This document shows, piece after piece, positions 44,999-53,359 of a DNA stretch of 64,000 bases. Position 1 is the stretch's first letter; each line of letters starts with the position of its first letter. The notes beneath the pieces were generated by a model that saw only the letters and a program-made list of their open reading frames with translations, was not told the DNA's origin and did no database searches. This DNA is from Devosia insulae DS-56 (GTDB lineage Bacteria > Pseudomonadota > Alphaproteobacteria > Rhizobiales > Devosiaceae): assembly GCF_000970465.2 (NCBI RefSeq), contig NZ_LAJE02000158.1, forward strand, positions 1-64,000, written 5' to 3'. A program made the position numbers and the translations under genes.

Positions 44999-45523
44999 CT
45001 ATTCCTTCAACCGGCCGAATGCTGCCTTGAGCCGCGCCAGCTGATCGGCAATGCCGCCTTCGCCGCTTGGGGCATATTCCGGCACGCCGCCGCGCTCGAG
45101 CTTGTCGAACTGCTGCACCCGGTCGAACAGCCGATCGCCCTTGGCGATGAACTCGCGGAGCCGATCCGGCAGCTCGGTGTAGCCGGGGCCGCCGCGATCG
45201 CTTGGCGTGGCGGAGAAGCGAACCTTCTCCTTTTCGGTGCGGGCATTCTCGGCAGTGAGCTCGCCTTCATTTACAGCGCGCTGCAGCAGCAACCATGAGG
45301 CAAGCTGCATCAGCCTGGTGGTGAGGCGCATGCTTTCGGAGGCATAGAGGAACGAAGCTTCGCGCGGCAGGCCGCGACTCTCCGCGCGGCCATCGCCGTC
45401 GAGATAGGAGGCGACCTCCTCGATCAGCACCATGCCCTCGCGATAGAGCATGTCGAACCCGCCCGACGCAACGATGCGCGGCCCGATGGCCACCGGCTTC
45501 TGCTTCTGCCTGCTGTCGTCCAC
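44999..45523 (-). CDS. rcdA: RcdA, regulator of CtrA degradation (DUF1465)
   Basis: 174-aa alphaproteobacterial adaptor that, in Caulobacter, helps deliver CtrA to ClpXP during the cell cycle. Conserved core: FDMLYREGMVLIEEVASYLD, then SESMRLTTRLMQLASWLLLQ and RAVNEGEL, with a disordered C-terminal half ending in KAAFGRLKE. Its upstream region contains a candidate CtrA box and sRNA. Confidence 0.9.
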   Translation of the reverse strand: MDDSRQKQKPVAIGPRIVASGGFDMLYREGMVLIEEVASYLDGDGRAESRGLPREASFLYASESMRLTTRLMQLASWLLLQRAVNEGELTAENARTEKEKVRFSATPSDRGGPGYTELPDRLREFIAKGDRLFDRVQQFDKLERGGVPEYAPSGEGGIADQLARLKAAFGRLKE

Positions 45524-45630
45524 GCTGTTGCTGCCCGGGTAACGGAAAATTGCGACCGGCGCCTGCTGCCGGATACCCCGTTATGCGCTCGCCCCCTTGC
45601 CGTTGGCTTAACGGACCATTGGCAACGGCA

Positions 45631-45659
45631 CAAAAGAAAAGAGCCGTCGAAACGGCTCT
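45631..45659 (-). terminator. Rho-independent terminator upstream of rcdA
   Basis: Leftward 8-bp stem AGAGCCGT / ACGGCTCT, TTCG loop, then TTTTCTTTTG. It lies 160 bp past the DUF1192 stop and 107 bp before the rcdA start. It may end a DUF1192 transcript or the candidate sRNA. Confidence 0.85.
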
Positions 45660-45735
45660 CGAAAGTTAACAGGGAGGCGTCAAACAGAGGGAGAAACCAC
45701 TCTGCAAAATCCAGAGAACTGGATACGATCTAAGT
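45631..45735 (-). ncRNA. Candidate small RNA with anti-Shine-Dalgarno loops
   Basis: Read leftward: a CTCTG...CAGAG stem-loop (45716-45700), then an unpaired stretch holding CTCCC (45693-45689) and CCTCCC (45677-45672), both complementary to ribosome binding sites, then the terminator stem with T-run. This layout matches alphaproteobacterial sRNAs that block translation starts. It could instead be the 3' UTR of DUF1192. Ends are estimates; the 297-bp gap has no protein gene. Confidence 0.4.
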
Positions 45736-45748
45736 TAACGGCAATGTG

Positions 45749-45764
45749 TTAATTTGAGGTTAAC
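45749..45764. promoter_or_regulatory. CtrA-type box TTAA-N7-TTAAC
   Basis: TTAATTTGAGGTTAAC matches the full CtrA consensus TTAA-N7-TTAA. Further TTAAC motifs lie nearby (45734, 45778). It lies 226 bp upstream of rcdA and just upstream of the candidate sRNA. Confidence 0.5.
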
Positions 45765-45820
45765 GAGACTCGCTTTCTTAACCTTGCCATTCCGTCACCA
45801 GCGCGACGCCCGGCGGCGCC

Positions 45821-46006
45821 TCACAGCTTGAACAGCGATTCCGCCTCCGAGCGGGTTTTGTTGCGCGCCGCGATTGCCTGCTCGAGGCGAGCGATCTCGG
45901 CCTTCAACAGGCCAATCCGCTCCTCGAGTTCCTCGACCGACATCGTGTCGATCAGCATGCCGACCTCGTGCCCTCTCGGCTTTTTGACTGCGTCGTCGTC
46001 GAACAT
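45821..46006 (-). CDS. DUF1192 protein
   Basis: 61 aa. MFDDDAVKKPRGHEVGMLID then TMSVEELEERIGLLKAEIAR: a short amphipathic coiled coil, the DUF1192 pattern. The start at 46006 matches the family. It is a conserved neighbour of rcdA and the quinone oxidoreductase in alphaproteobacteria; function unknown. Confidence 0.85.
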   Translation of the reverse strand: MFDDDAVKKPRGHEVGMLIDTMSVEELEERIGLLKAEIARLEQAIAARNKTRSEAESLFKL

Positions 46007-46172
46007 GATGTTCTCCCGGCTTGGGTTTTTCCGAATTTTAGACCTCCTGCCGAGGCGTGCAACCCTGAGACTCCGGAGCGTCACCTTTGACGTCTCCCCA
46101 GGGCGTCGGCTTCGACGTCCCCCAACGATTAGCCGATTGCCAGCGCCCGCAGCATGGTCCTAGCTAAAGGCC

Positions 46173-47216
46173 ATGCCAATCCCGCAAGAAATGACCGCTA
46201 TTTCCATCACCGAGTTCGGCGGCCCCGAGGTGCTGCAGCCGGTGCGCCTGCCAGTGCCGCAACCGGGACCGGGCGAGGTGTTGATCCGTGTCGCGGCCGC
46301 CGGGCTCAACGCGCCCGATCTCGGCCAGCGCCGCGGCACTTACAACCCGCCGCCCGATGCCTCGCCGCTGCCCGGTCTCGAGGTCGGCGGCGAGATCGCG
46401 GCAATCGGCCGGGGTGTGCGCGGCTGGTCGCTCGGCGATCCGGTGGTGGCGCTGACTCATGGCGGAGGCTATGCCGAGTACGTCGCGGTGCCATCCGGGC
46501 AGGTGCTGCCGGTTCCCACCGGCTGGTCGATGCTCGCAGGTGCGGCGCTGCCTGAGACCTTCTTCACCATCGAGCAGACGCTGGTCATGCGGGCCGGGCT
46601 GGCGCCGGGCATGCAGGTGCTGATCCATGGCGCGGCCGGCGGCATTGGCGGGGCGGCGATCCAGATCGCCCGGCTGCACGGCGCCAATCCCATCGCTATC
46701 GTCTCCGGCCCGGAGAAAGCCTCCTATGCCCGTGCGCTTGGCGCCGCCGAAACCATCGACCGCTCGAGCGAGGATTTCGTCGCCCGGACGCTGTCGATCA
46801 CTGGCGGCAAAGGCGCCGACCGCATCGTCGACATTGTCGGCGGCGATACGCTGGAAAAGAATATCCGAGCTGCGGCCCGCTTTGGCCACATCGTCATCGT
46901 CTCGACGCTCGGCGGGCCGAAATCCGAGATCAATGCCAGCCTGATCCTGATGAAGCAGCTGACGCTCTCGGGCTCGACGCTCAGGCCACAGAGCCGCGAG
47001 GTAAAGGCGGCAATCGCCCGCAGCCTCGCAAAATCGGCCTGGCCGGCGCTTGCCGATGGCCGCATCGTCCGCCCGCGGATCCGGGCCCTGCCGCTCGCCG
47101 AGGCGGCTCGCGGTCATGTCGAACTGGAGCAACCCGGCAATTACGGCAAGCTGATCCTCGTTACGCCATGGGGCGAGACTGCTGAAGATAGCGACAATCC
47201 GATTGAATCGGCCTGA
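46173..47216 (+). CDS. Zinc-independent quinone oxidoreductase (MDR family)
   Basis: 347 aa medium-chain dehydrogenase/reductase: a GroES-like N-terminal domain (PGPGEVLIRVAAAGLNAPDL) and a Rossmann domain with VLIHGAAGGIGGAAIQIARL. Lacks the zinc-binding Cys/His set, as in quinone oxidoreductases and PIG3-like enzymes. ATG 46173 is used; ATG 46191 (MTAISITEFGGP) is also plausible. Divergent from DUF1192. Confidence 0.9.
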   Translation: MPIPQEMTAISITEFGGPEVLQPVRLPVPQPGPGEVLIRVAAAGLNAPDLGQRRGTYNPPPDASPLPGLEVGGEIAAIGRGVRGWSLGDPVVALTHGGGYAEYVAVPSGQVLPVPTGWSMLAGAALPETFFTIEQTLVMRAGLAPGMQVLIHGAAGGIGGAAIQIARLHGANPIAIVSGPEKASYARALGAAETIDRSSEDFVARTLSITGGKGADRIVDIVGGDTLEKNIRAAARFGHIVIVSTLGGPKSEINASLILMKQLTLSGSTLRPQSREVKAAIARSLAKSAWPALADGRIVRPRIRALPLAEAARGHVELEQPGNYGKLILVTPWGETAEDSDNPIESA

Positions 47217-47311
47217 GCCCGCAGGTATATAGGCGCATTATTCCCCCTCAGGATGACGACGAGGCGGGGCGGACCGGAAGAACCCGGCCGCGCCTCAAGG
47301 AGAGATTTATC

Positions 47312-48034
47312 ATGGCCACGCCCCTACTGATGCCCAAGGCAACCGCCGTCTGGCTGGTCGACAACACCGCGCTCTCGTTCGAGCAGATCGCCGCTTTTTG
47401 CGGGTTGCACCCGCTTGAAGTGCAGGGCGTCGCTGACGGCGACGTGGCCAGCGGCATCATGGGCGTCAACCCGATCCAGAACGGCCAGCTGACCCGCGAG
47501 GAGATCGAGAAGGCCGAAGGCGACCCGAGCTACCGCATGAAGATCTCGGACCCCAAGGTCCGCGTCGCCGCGCCCAAGCGCAAGGGCCCGCGTTACACCC
47601 CGATCTCGCGCCGCAACGAGCGCCCCAACGCCATCAAGTGGCTGCTGCGCAACCACCCCGAGATGAAGGACGCGCAGATCATGCGCCTCGTCGGCACCAC
47701 CAAGTCGACCATCGACGCGGTGCGTGAAGGCACCCATTGGAACAATGCCAACATCACCCCAATGGACCCGGTGACGCTCGGCCTCGCCAGCCAGATCGAC
47801 CTCGATCTGGAAGTGAGCCGTGCCTCGAAGGGCGCTGCGCCGGGCGATATCGCCGAACAGGGCACCATGCTGCTGACCGCTGAGGAAGCGCTGGCCGGCG
47901 CCCATGGCCGTGCCGGCATGGACCATGCCGAGGACGACGAGCACACCGAACGCCGCCCCGAGCGCGAAGAAGAGCTGGACGCGGACTCGGTGTTCGCCAA
48001 GCTGAAGTCGCTGAAGGGCGATTCCGAAGAGTAA
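47312..48034 (+). CDS. DUF1013 cell-cycle regulator (TrcR-like)
   Basis: 240 aa. MATPLLMPKATAVWLVDNTA at the N-terminus, then RRNERPNAIKWLLRNHPEMK and a helix-turn-helix-like DAQIMRLVGTTKSTIDAVRE. The tail is acidic (RRPEREEELDADSVFAKLKS). DUF1013 proteins are restricted to alphaproteobacteria and databases name them cell cycle transcriptional regulator TrcR; that name is taken from family knowledge. Confidence 0.88.
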   Translation: MATPLLMPKATAVWLVDNTALSFEQIAAFCGLHPLEVQGVADGDVASGIMGVNPIQNGQLTREEIEKAEGDPSYRMKISDPKVRVAAPKRKGPRYTPISRRNERPNAIKWLLRNHPEMKDAQIMRLVGTTKSTIDAVREGTHWNNANITPMDPVTLGLASQIDLDLEVSRASKGAAPGDIAEQGTMLLTAEEALAGAHGRAGMDHAEDDEHTERRPEREEELDADSVFAKLKSLKGDSEE

Positions 48035-48057
48035 GACGTCGAGCGCGGGCAGCAGAG

Positions 48058-49947
48058 ATGGAAATCAACCTGCTGCTCGCCATCTTTGTTCTTCTCGCCG
48101 CCACGGTATTGCTCGTCCCGCTGTTCAAGTGGGCCGGGCTCGGCACCATCCTCGGCTACCTCGCCGCCGGTGTGCTGATCGGCCCCTACGGGCTGGCGCT
48201 GGTTTCCGACACCGACCTGATCCACCAGATCGCCGAATTCGGCATCGTCATGATGCTGTTCCTGATCGGCCTCGAGGTCGATGGCAGCGAACTCTGGCGC
48301 ATGCGCAACAAGGTGTTCGGCCTCGGCCTCACCCAGATGGCGGCGACCACCATCGTCGTCACCGTGCTGGCGCGGCTGATCGGCTTCGTCTGGGCCGACG
48401 CCGTGGTGGTGGGCCTGGCGCTGGCGATGAGCTCCACTGCCATCGCCATGCAGTCGGTGGATCAGCGCAACATCACCAAGACCGACACCGGTCGCGCTTC
48501 GCTGGCGATCCTCTTGGTGCAGGACGTGGCGGTGATCCCGATCCTCGCCATCATCCCGCTGCTCAGCGCCATGGGCGGCTCGCCCATCGAGGCGATCGGC
48601 GAGAACGTGCTCGAGGCGGTGGACAACCCGATCGACTGGTGGATCGCCCTGGTGGTGGTCGGCGCCTTTGCCGCGGCGCTGCTCGGTTCGCGCTTCGTCA
48701 TCCGGCCACTGATGAGCTGGCTCGCCCGCACCCGCGTCCCCGAAGCGTTCACCGCTTTCGCGCTGGCGCTGGTGATCGGCGCCGCGCTGGTCACCGAGAG
48801 TTTTGGGCTGTCGCCGGCGCTTGGCGCTTTCTTCGGTGGCGTGCTGTTGGCCGACAGCGAGTACCGGCACGAGCTCGAGAGCAACCTGCAGCCATTCAAG
48901 GGCCTGCTGCTGGGGCTGTTCTTCATCACCGTGGGCATGTCGATCGCCTTCAACGTGGTGATCGAGAACCCGCTGCTCGTGCTGGCCTTGGTCGTGGCAC
49001 TGATCAGCCTCAAGATGCTGGTGCTGTTCGTCCTTGCCACCTTCTTCAAGATGCACGTCGCCGAGCGGCTGCTGCTCGCGGTGCTGCTCAGCCAGGCCGG
49101 CGAGTTCGCCTTCGTCGTGCTGCAGTTCGCCCGCACTGCCGGCAACCTCTCGGGGCCCGAGGTGGAGCTGCTGACCGTGGTGGTGGCGCTCTCGATGGCA
49201 ACGACGCCGTTCCTGATCTTCCTCTACGATCGGCTCTGGGCGCCGCGGCTCAACCGCAATGGCAGCGACGAAACCGAGCTGCCGCCCGGTCCCGACGTGC
49301 CCAACCCGCATGACCGGGTGATCGTCCTCGGTTATGGCCGCTTCGGCCAGATCGTCACCCGGCTGCTGCGCGCCCAGGGTTTCGAGATGACGCTGATCGA
49401 CGACGATCCGGCGCAGATCGAGCTGGTCAAGCGCTTCGGCGTCAAGGTGTTCTATGGCGATGGCGGCCGCCTCGAGATCCTCCGCGCGGCCGGTGCCGAC
49501 AAGGCGCGGATGATCGTCATTGCCGTCGCCGGCGCCGAGCGCATCCTCGGGATCGCCGAGCTGATCCGCCGTAACTACCCCAACGTCATTGTCGCGGCCC
49601 GCGCCGTCGACCGCTCGCATGCCCACGATCTGATGGCGCTCGGCGTGCAGGTGATCGAGCGCGAGACCTTCCGCGCCGCCATCAAGCTCGGCGAAGAGGC
49701 GCTGCTCGCCCTCGGCCGCGACGCAGCGGAGGCCCACCGGGTGGCTGAGGCGTTCGAGCAGCACGACACCCGCATGCTGCGCGAGAGCTACGTCGTGCGG
49801 CACGACCAGGCCGCCTATATCGGCTTTGTCCGCCGCTCCACTGAAATGCTCGACGCGGTGATGAAGGCGGATCGCGAACAGCAGCCGGAACCGGGGCATT
49901 CTGCTGAAGGCGATATTGACAACAAGGCGCCACGGGCCTCCGAGTAG
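48058..49947 (+). CDS. CPA2 cation/proton antiporter with RCK domain (Kef-type)
   Basis: 629 aa: about 12 TM helices (ILGYLAAGVLIGPYGLAL; LALAMSSTAIAMQSV; FGLSPALGAFFGGVLLADSE), then a TrkA-N/RCK domain starting VIVLGYGRFGQIVTRLL with LIDDDPAQIE and FYGDGGRLEIL. Domain order equals KefB/KefC glutathione-gated K+ efflux systems, though the gating partner KefF/KefG is not nearby. It starts 24 bp after the DUF1013 gene. Confidence 0.93.
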   Translation: MEINLLLAIFVLLAATVLLVPLFKWAGLGTILGYLAAGVLIGPYGLALVSDTDLIHQIAEFGIVMMLFLIGLEVDGSELWRMRNKVFGLGLTQMAATTIVVTVLARLIGFVWADAVVVGLALAMSSTAIAMQSVDQRNITKTDTGRASLAILLVQDVAVIPILAIIPLLSAMGGSPIEAIGENVLEAVDNPIDWWIALVVVGAFAAALLGSRFVIRPLMSWLARTRVPEAFTAFALALVIGAALVTESFGLSPALGAFFGGVLLADSEYRHELESNLQPFKGLLLGLFFITVGMSIAFNVVIENPLLVLALVVALISLKMLVLFVLATFFKMHVAERLLLAVLLSQAGEFAFVVLQFARTAGNLSGPEVELLTVVVALSMATTPFLIFLYDRLWAPRLNRNGSDETELPPGPDVPNPHDRVIVLGYGRFGQIVTRLLRAQGFEMTLIDDDPAQIELVKRFGVKVFYGDGGRLEILRAAGADKARMIVIAVAGAERILGIAELIRRNYPNVIVAARAVDRSHAHDLMALGVQVIERETFRAAIKLGEEALLALGRDAAEAHRVAEAFEQHDTRMLRESYVVRHDQAAYIGFVRRSTEMLDAVMKADREQQPEPGHSAEGDIDNKAPRASE

Positions 49948-49985
49948 CGCCCAGTCTTCTTCCCCACCGGTCACCCCCTTTCCCC

Positions 49986-50756
49986 ATGCCCGATCTCTAT
50001 TTCTGGACCGTCGCAGTCCTCGCGGTCTTCATTGTCGCCCTGAGCAAATCCGGGCTGGTGGGCAGTCTCGGGCTCGTCGGGGTGCCGCTCCTCAGCCTGG
50101 TGATGCCGGCGCGCGACGCCGCCGGGATGATGCTGCCTTTGCTGCTGGTCATGGACGCCATCGCCGTCTGGACCTACCGCAAGGATGCCGACTGGCGCAT
50201 CCTCAGGATCATGCTGCCTGGCGCCTTCGTGGGGACCGTCGTCGGCTGGGTGCTGTGGAGCTTTGTCTCCGACGCCATGGTGCTGCTGTTCGTCGGTATT
50301 CTGACGCTGCTGTTCATCCTCGATGCGCTGCTGCCGCTGCGCAAGAAGCTCGAGGGGCTGCCGCCGTCGCGGCCATGGGGTACGTTCTGGGGCGGCGCGG
50401 CCGGCTTCACCAGCTTCATCAGTCACACCGGTGGGCCGCCCTTCCAGATCTACGTGCTGCCGCAGAAGCTGACGCCGGTGATCTTTTCAGGCACCACCGC
50501 GTTCTTCTTCGCCATCGTCAACACGGCCAAGCTGGTCCCCTACTTCTTCCTCGGCCAGCTCAACGTTGCCAATCTGGAACGGGCCGCGATTCTCGCCCCG
50601 CTCGCCATTGCCGGGGTGATCGTCGGCGTCTGGCTGGTGCGGCGGATTTCGGTGAAGCGGTTTTATCAGCTTACGTATTGGCTGGTGTTCCTGCTGTCGC
50701 TGAAACTGATTTATGATGGCGCGGTCGGGGTGTTCTTCCCTGCCGCTGTGGCCTGA
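49986..50756 (+). CDS. TauE/SafE-family transporter
   Basis: 256-aa membrane protein of the sulfite/sulfoacetate exporter family (PF01925): about eight TM helices, family motifs VGVPLLSLVMPARDAAGMML and GFTSFISHTGGPPFQIYVLP. Substrate is unknown; homologues move sulfite and other organosulfur anions. It is closely followed by a VOC gene. Confidence 0.9.
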   Translation: MPDLYFWTVAVLAVFIVALSKSGLVGSLGLVGVPLLSLVMPARDAAGMMLPLLLVMDAIAVWTYRKDADWRILRIMLPGAFVGTVVGWVLWSFVSDAMVLLFVGILTLLFILDALLPLRKKLEGLPPSRPWGTFWGGAAGFTSFISHTGGPPFQIYVLPQKLTPVIFSGTTAFFFAIVNTAKLVPYFFLGQLNVANLERAAILAPLAIAGVIVGVWLVRRISVKRFYQLTYWLVFLLSLKLIYDGAVGVFFPAAVA

Positions 50757-50773
50757 GGCACAAGAAGCAGAAT

Positions 50774-51160
50774 ATGAGCATCGACTATCGCCTCGACCAC
50801 ATCGCGCTGCTGGTTCGCGACCTCGACGAGACGGCGAAGTTCCTCACCGAGGTGCTGCAGATCCGCGAGGTGCCCGATCCGATGGGCGGCACTCATATCC
50901 GCTGGTTCGAATTCGGCAACAGCCAGCGCTTCCATATCCAGGCCGGCGACATCAGCCGCACCCATGTGGAAAAGCGCACCCACTTCGCCCTCTCCGCTCC
51001 CGATTTCGAGGCCGTGCTGGAGCACCTCAGGGCACGGGGCACGCCGTTCTCCGACATGCAGGGCAACCCGGGCGCGGTAAACACCCGCCCCGACGGCATG
51101 CGCGCCGTGTTCGTAGAGGATCCGAACGGCTACTGGTTCGAGATCAACGATTTCAAATGA
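50774..51160 (+). CDS. VOC-family (glyoxalase-like) protein
   Basis: 128 aa: DYRLDHIALLVRDLDETAKF and MRAVFVEDPNGYWFEINDF modules; putative metal ligands are His in the first strand and Glu in WFEI. Starts 17 bp after the transporter gene, so probably co-transcribed. Substrate unknown. Confidence 0.87.
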   Translation: MSIDYRLDHIALLVRDLDETAKFLTEVLQIREVPDPMGGTHIRWFEFGNSQRFHIQAGDISRTHVEKRTHFALSAPDFEAVLEHLRARGTPFSDMQGNPGAVNTRPDGMRAVFVEDPNGYWFEINDFK

Positions 51161-51165
51161 GCGAA

Positions 51166-51228
51166 CAGTGAGTGGCGAATAGCGAGTAGCGCTCCAACCA
51201 CTCGCTACTCGCTACTCGCCATTCGCTC
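51166..51228. repeat. Heptad-repeat hairpin after VOC gene
   Basis: Left arm of about four GCGARTR-type heptads (GCGAACA, GTGAGTG, GCGAATA, GCGAGTA), a short loop, and a right arm that is their complement (CACTCGCTACTCGCTACTCG). Same heptad family as at 7571-7706. Lies between convergent genes. Confidence 0.75.
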
Positions 51229-51233
51229 CCCAA

Positions 51234-51265
51234 AATGAAAAAAGGCCGCGGCGCTTGCCGTGGCC
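51234..51265 (-). terminator. Rho-independent terminator of DUF465 gene 1
   Basis: Leftward 9-bp stem GGCCACGGC / GCCGCGGCC, AAGC loop, then TTTTTTC. Confidence 0.92.
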
Positions 51266-51296
51266 CTCACAACTGCATGGGATTCTGTTTGTTTCC

Positions 51297-51467
51297 TCAG
51301 GCCTCGCTGAGCATTCGCGTCAGCTCGTCCTTGATCTCCAGTTTCTTGCGCTTCAGTGCCGCGACGTACAAATCATCGTGGCTGGGGTGGCTCATTTCAT
51401 CCTCGATCTTCCGGTCCAATTCCCGGTGACGCCGCTCGAGCGATTCGACGTGGCCTTCAGTCGTCAT
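51297..51467 (-). CDS. DUF465 (YdcH-type) small protein 1
   Basis: 56 aa: HVESLERRHRELDRKIEDEM then LKRKKLEIKDELTRM, a single helical hairpin/coiled coil typical of DUF465. The ATG at 51467 is chosen; an upstream in-frame ATG lacks support. Divergent from a second DUF465 gene. Confidence 0.85.
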   Translation of the reverse strand: MTTEGHVESLERRHRELDRKIEDEMSHPSHDDLYVAALKRKKLEIKDELTRMLSEA

Positions 51468-51645
51468 GACAACTCCTCTCCAGCTTTTCGACGCAGTGAT
51501 CGTCACAAAAATTTCACGCGCTGTCGATGTGCAAGACTGCAACACATCGTCGCCGGTGCAAAATCAGGTGCAAATCTCCGACCGATCGGCTAACCCTTTT
51601 CGCACAGGCATTTCGCCTCGCTGAGGGACCTCGTCAACCGCTGCG

Positions 51646-51861
51646 ATGCTGCCGCTCACCAAGGAACAAGAAGCCGCGCTGGGTCTGGAACTGGCTGCAA
51701 AACGCCAGGAACATGCCGACCTCGACGCCGCCATTCACACCCTCTCATCGTCCGGCTACTCCGACCAGATGCTGATTCAGCGCATGAAGAAGCGGAAGCT
51801 CACCCTCAAGGATCGCATCGTACAGCTCGAGAACATCCTGCTGCCTGACATCATCGCCTGA
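51646..51861 (+). CDS. DUF465 (YdcH-type) small protein 2
   Basis: 71 aa: KRQEHADLDAAIHTLSSSGY then LIQRMKKRKLTLKDRIVQLE, the DUF465 pattern of DxAI followed by a basic KKRKL helix. Paralogue of the divergent 51297-51467 gene. Function unknown; such proteins are small cytoplasmic helical hairpins. Confidence 0.85.
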   Translation: MLPLTKEQEAALGLELAAKRQEHADLDAAIHTLSSSGYSDQMLIQRMKKRKLTLKDRIVQLENILLPDIIA

Positions 51862-51944
51862 CGATTCGCAGACTGCCGGGATCAGCACCCACCTGCGTCG
51901 GCGCGCCGCGCTCCCCTTTCATCGCCGACCATGCTACACAACCT

Positions 51945-51963
51945 GACCGACCGCTGGTCGGTC
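51945..51963. promoter_or_regulatory. Predicted TetR operator
   Basis: Perfect palindrome GACCGACCGCTGGTCGGTC (8-bp arms, 3-bp centre) 39 bp before the tetR-type ATG. The ACCGACC half-site is common for AcrR/TetR regulators. Confidence 0.8.
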
Positions 51964-52002
51964 CTCGGTTTTGACGCGTGCGACTGTCCTTGGGAGGGCG
52001 GA

Positions 52003-52719
52003 ATGCCGTTTCCTCGAATTGTGAAGAGCGCCCCTGCGCGGCGCGACGAAATCCTTGATGCGGCGCAGCGATTGTTTGCCGGCAACGGCTACGACTCGAC
52101 CTCGGTCAGCCAGATCATCGCCGCCGTCGGCGTCTCGAAGGGCGCCTTCTACCACCACTTCGAATCGAAGGAGGACCTGGTCGAGGCCCTCGCCTGCCGC
52201 TATGCGCGCCAGACCGCAGCGCTGACCGAAGCGGAACTCTCCGACCCGACCCTCGATGCCTTCTCCAAGCTCGCCGGCTTTCTCGGCACCATGCGCCGTC
52301 ACAAGACCGAGACCGCGGCGGAACTGCGCGCCACGTTCGAGCCGATGTTCCGGGCCGAGAACCTGCAACTGTTCGAGCGCACCCAGCGCGCCGTCACCGA
52401 AGTGGTGCGGCCGATCCTGACCCGCATTATCGTTGAGGGGGTTGCCGAGCAGACCTTCGATACGCCCGATCCGGAAAGCGCCGCCGAGACCATCATGCAC
52501 CTGATGACCTCGAACCGGGAACTGATCGTCGAGCTCTACCAGACCCGCGACCGGCTGCATTTCGAGCGGCTGTCGCAGCGCCTGCTCGACAAGATGGAGT
52601 ATCTGGGCACCGTCATCGACCGTATCCTTGGGCTGCCGGAGGGCTCGATCGAGCTGGCCGACCGCAGCGCCCTCGATGCGTTGGCCTGTGCCCTCGACCG
52701 GCCGCCGACGGCTGCCTGA
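52003..52719 (+). CDS. TetR/AcrR-family repressor
   Basis: 238 aa: N-terminal HTH ARRDEILDAAQRLFAGNGYD then TSVSQIIAAVGVSKGAFYHH; the C-terminal ligand domain is helical and not assignable. The start at 52003 has GGGAGGG upstream. The perfect palindrome just upstream suggests autorepression; no divergent efflux pump is adjacent, so its other targets are elsewhere. Confidence 0.9.
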   Translation: MPFPRIVKSAPARRDEILDAAQRLFAGNGYDSTSVSQIIAAVGVSKGAFYHHFESKEDLVEALACRYARQTAALTEAELSDPTLDAFSKLAGFLGTMRRHKTETAAELRATFEPMFRAENLQLFERTQRAVTEVVRPILTRIIVEGVAEQTFDTPDPESAAETIMHLMTSNRELIVELYQTRDRLHFERLSQRLLDKMEYLGTVIDRILGLPEGSIELADRSALDALACALDRPPTAA

Positions 52720-52864
52720 GTAAAGCACGAGGGCTAGCCGCTTGCGCTCAGCGGAGCTCTTACATATGGGTGAGAATTCGGAGCGTAGTCAGCAAAAGTT
52801 GCAAGCTTTGCGGTTCGACTGCGCGACAAAACTAGGCATGAGCCGCGCCTTCCGGGGGACCTAA

Positions 52865-53359
52865 GTGCCGACCTCGCCACCCGTCGCCATCATCATGGGC
52901 AGCCAGTCGGACTGGCCGAACCTGCGCCATGCCGCCGAGACGCTCGACGCGCTGAAGATCGACTACGAAGCGCGCATCATCTCGGCGCATCGCACGCCCG
53001 ACCGCATGTACGAATTCGCGAGGGGTGCCAAGGCCGAGGGCTTTCAGGTGATCATCGCCTCGGCCGGTGGTGCCGCGCATCTACCCGGCATGGTGGCCGC
53101 GCTGACCCCCCTGCCCGTGCTCGGCGTGCCGGCGCAGACCGCGGCGCTCGGCGGTGAGGATAGCCTGCTCTCGATCGTCCAGATGCCGCCCGGTATCCCG
53201 GTGGGCACGCTGGCCATCGGCCGCGCCCGCGCCATCAACGCCGCCCTGCTGGCCGCCGCCATCCTCGCGCTCTCCGACCCCGAGATTGCTTCAGCACTCG
53301 ACGATTTCCGCGCCGACCAGACCGCTTCCATCCCCGAGTTTCCATCCGACGATGTCTGA
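52865..53359 (+). CDS. purE: 5-(carboxyamino)imidazole ribonucleotide mutase PurE
   Basis: Purine biosynthesis step converting N5-CAIR to CAIR. 164 aa, GTG start after CGGGGGA. Core motifs: [39 protein letters not shown] and [15 protein letters not shown]. It overlaps purK by 8 bp. Confidence 0.97.
   Translation: MPTSPPVAIIMGSQSDWPNLRHAAETLDALKIDYEARIISAHRTPDRMYEFARGAKAEGFQVIIASAGGAAHLPGMVAALTPLPVLGVPAQTAALGGEDSLLSIVQMPPGIPVGTLAIGRARAINAALLAAAILALSDPEIASALDDFRADQTASIPEFPSDDV

Noticed and set aside
47593-49974. Very long leftward open frame opposite DUF1013 and the Kef antiporter
   Set aside because: Translation is Gln/Asp/His-rich and lies wholly under two convincing genes; antisense artefact of GC bias.
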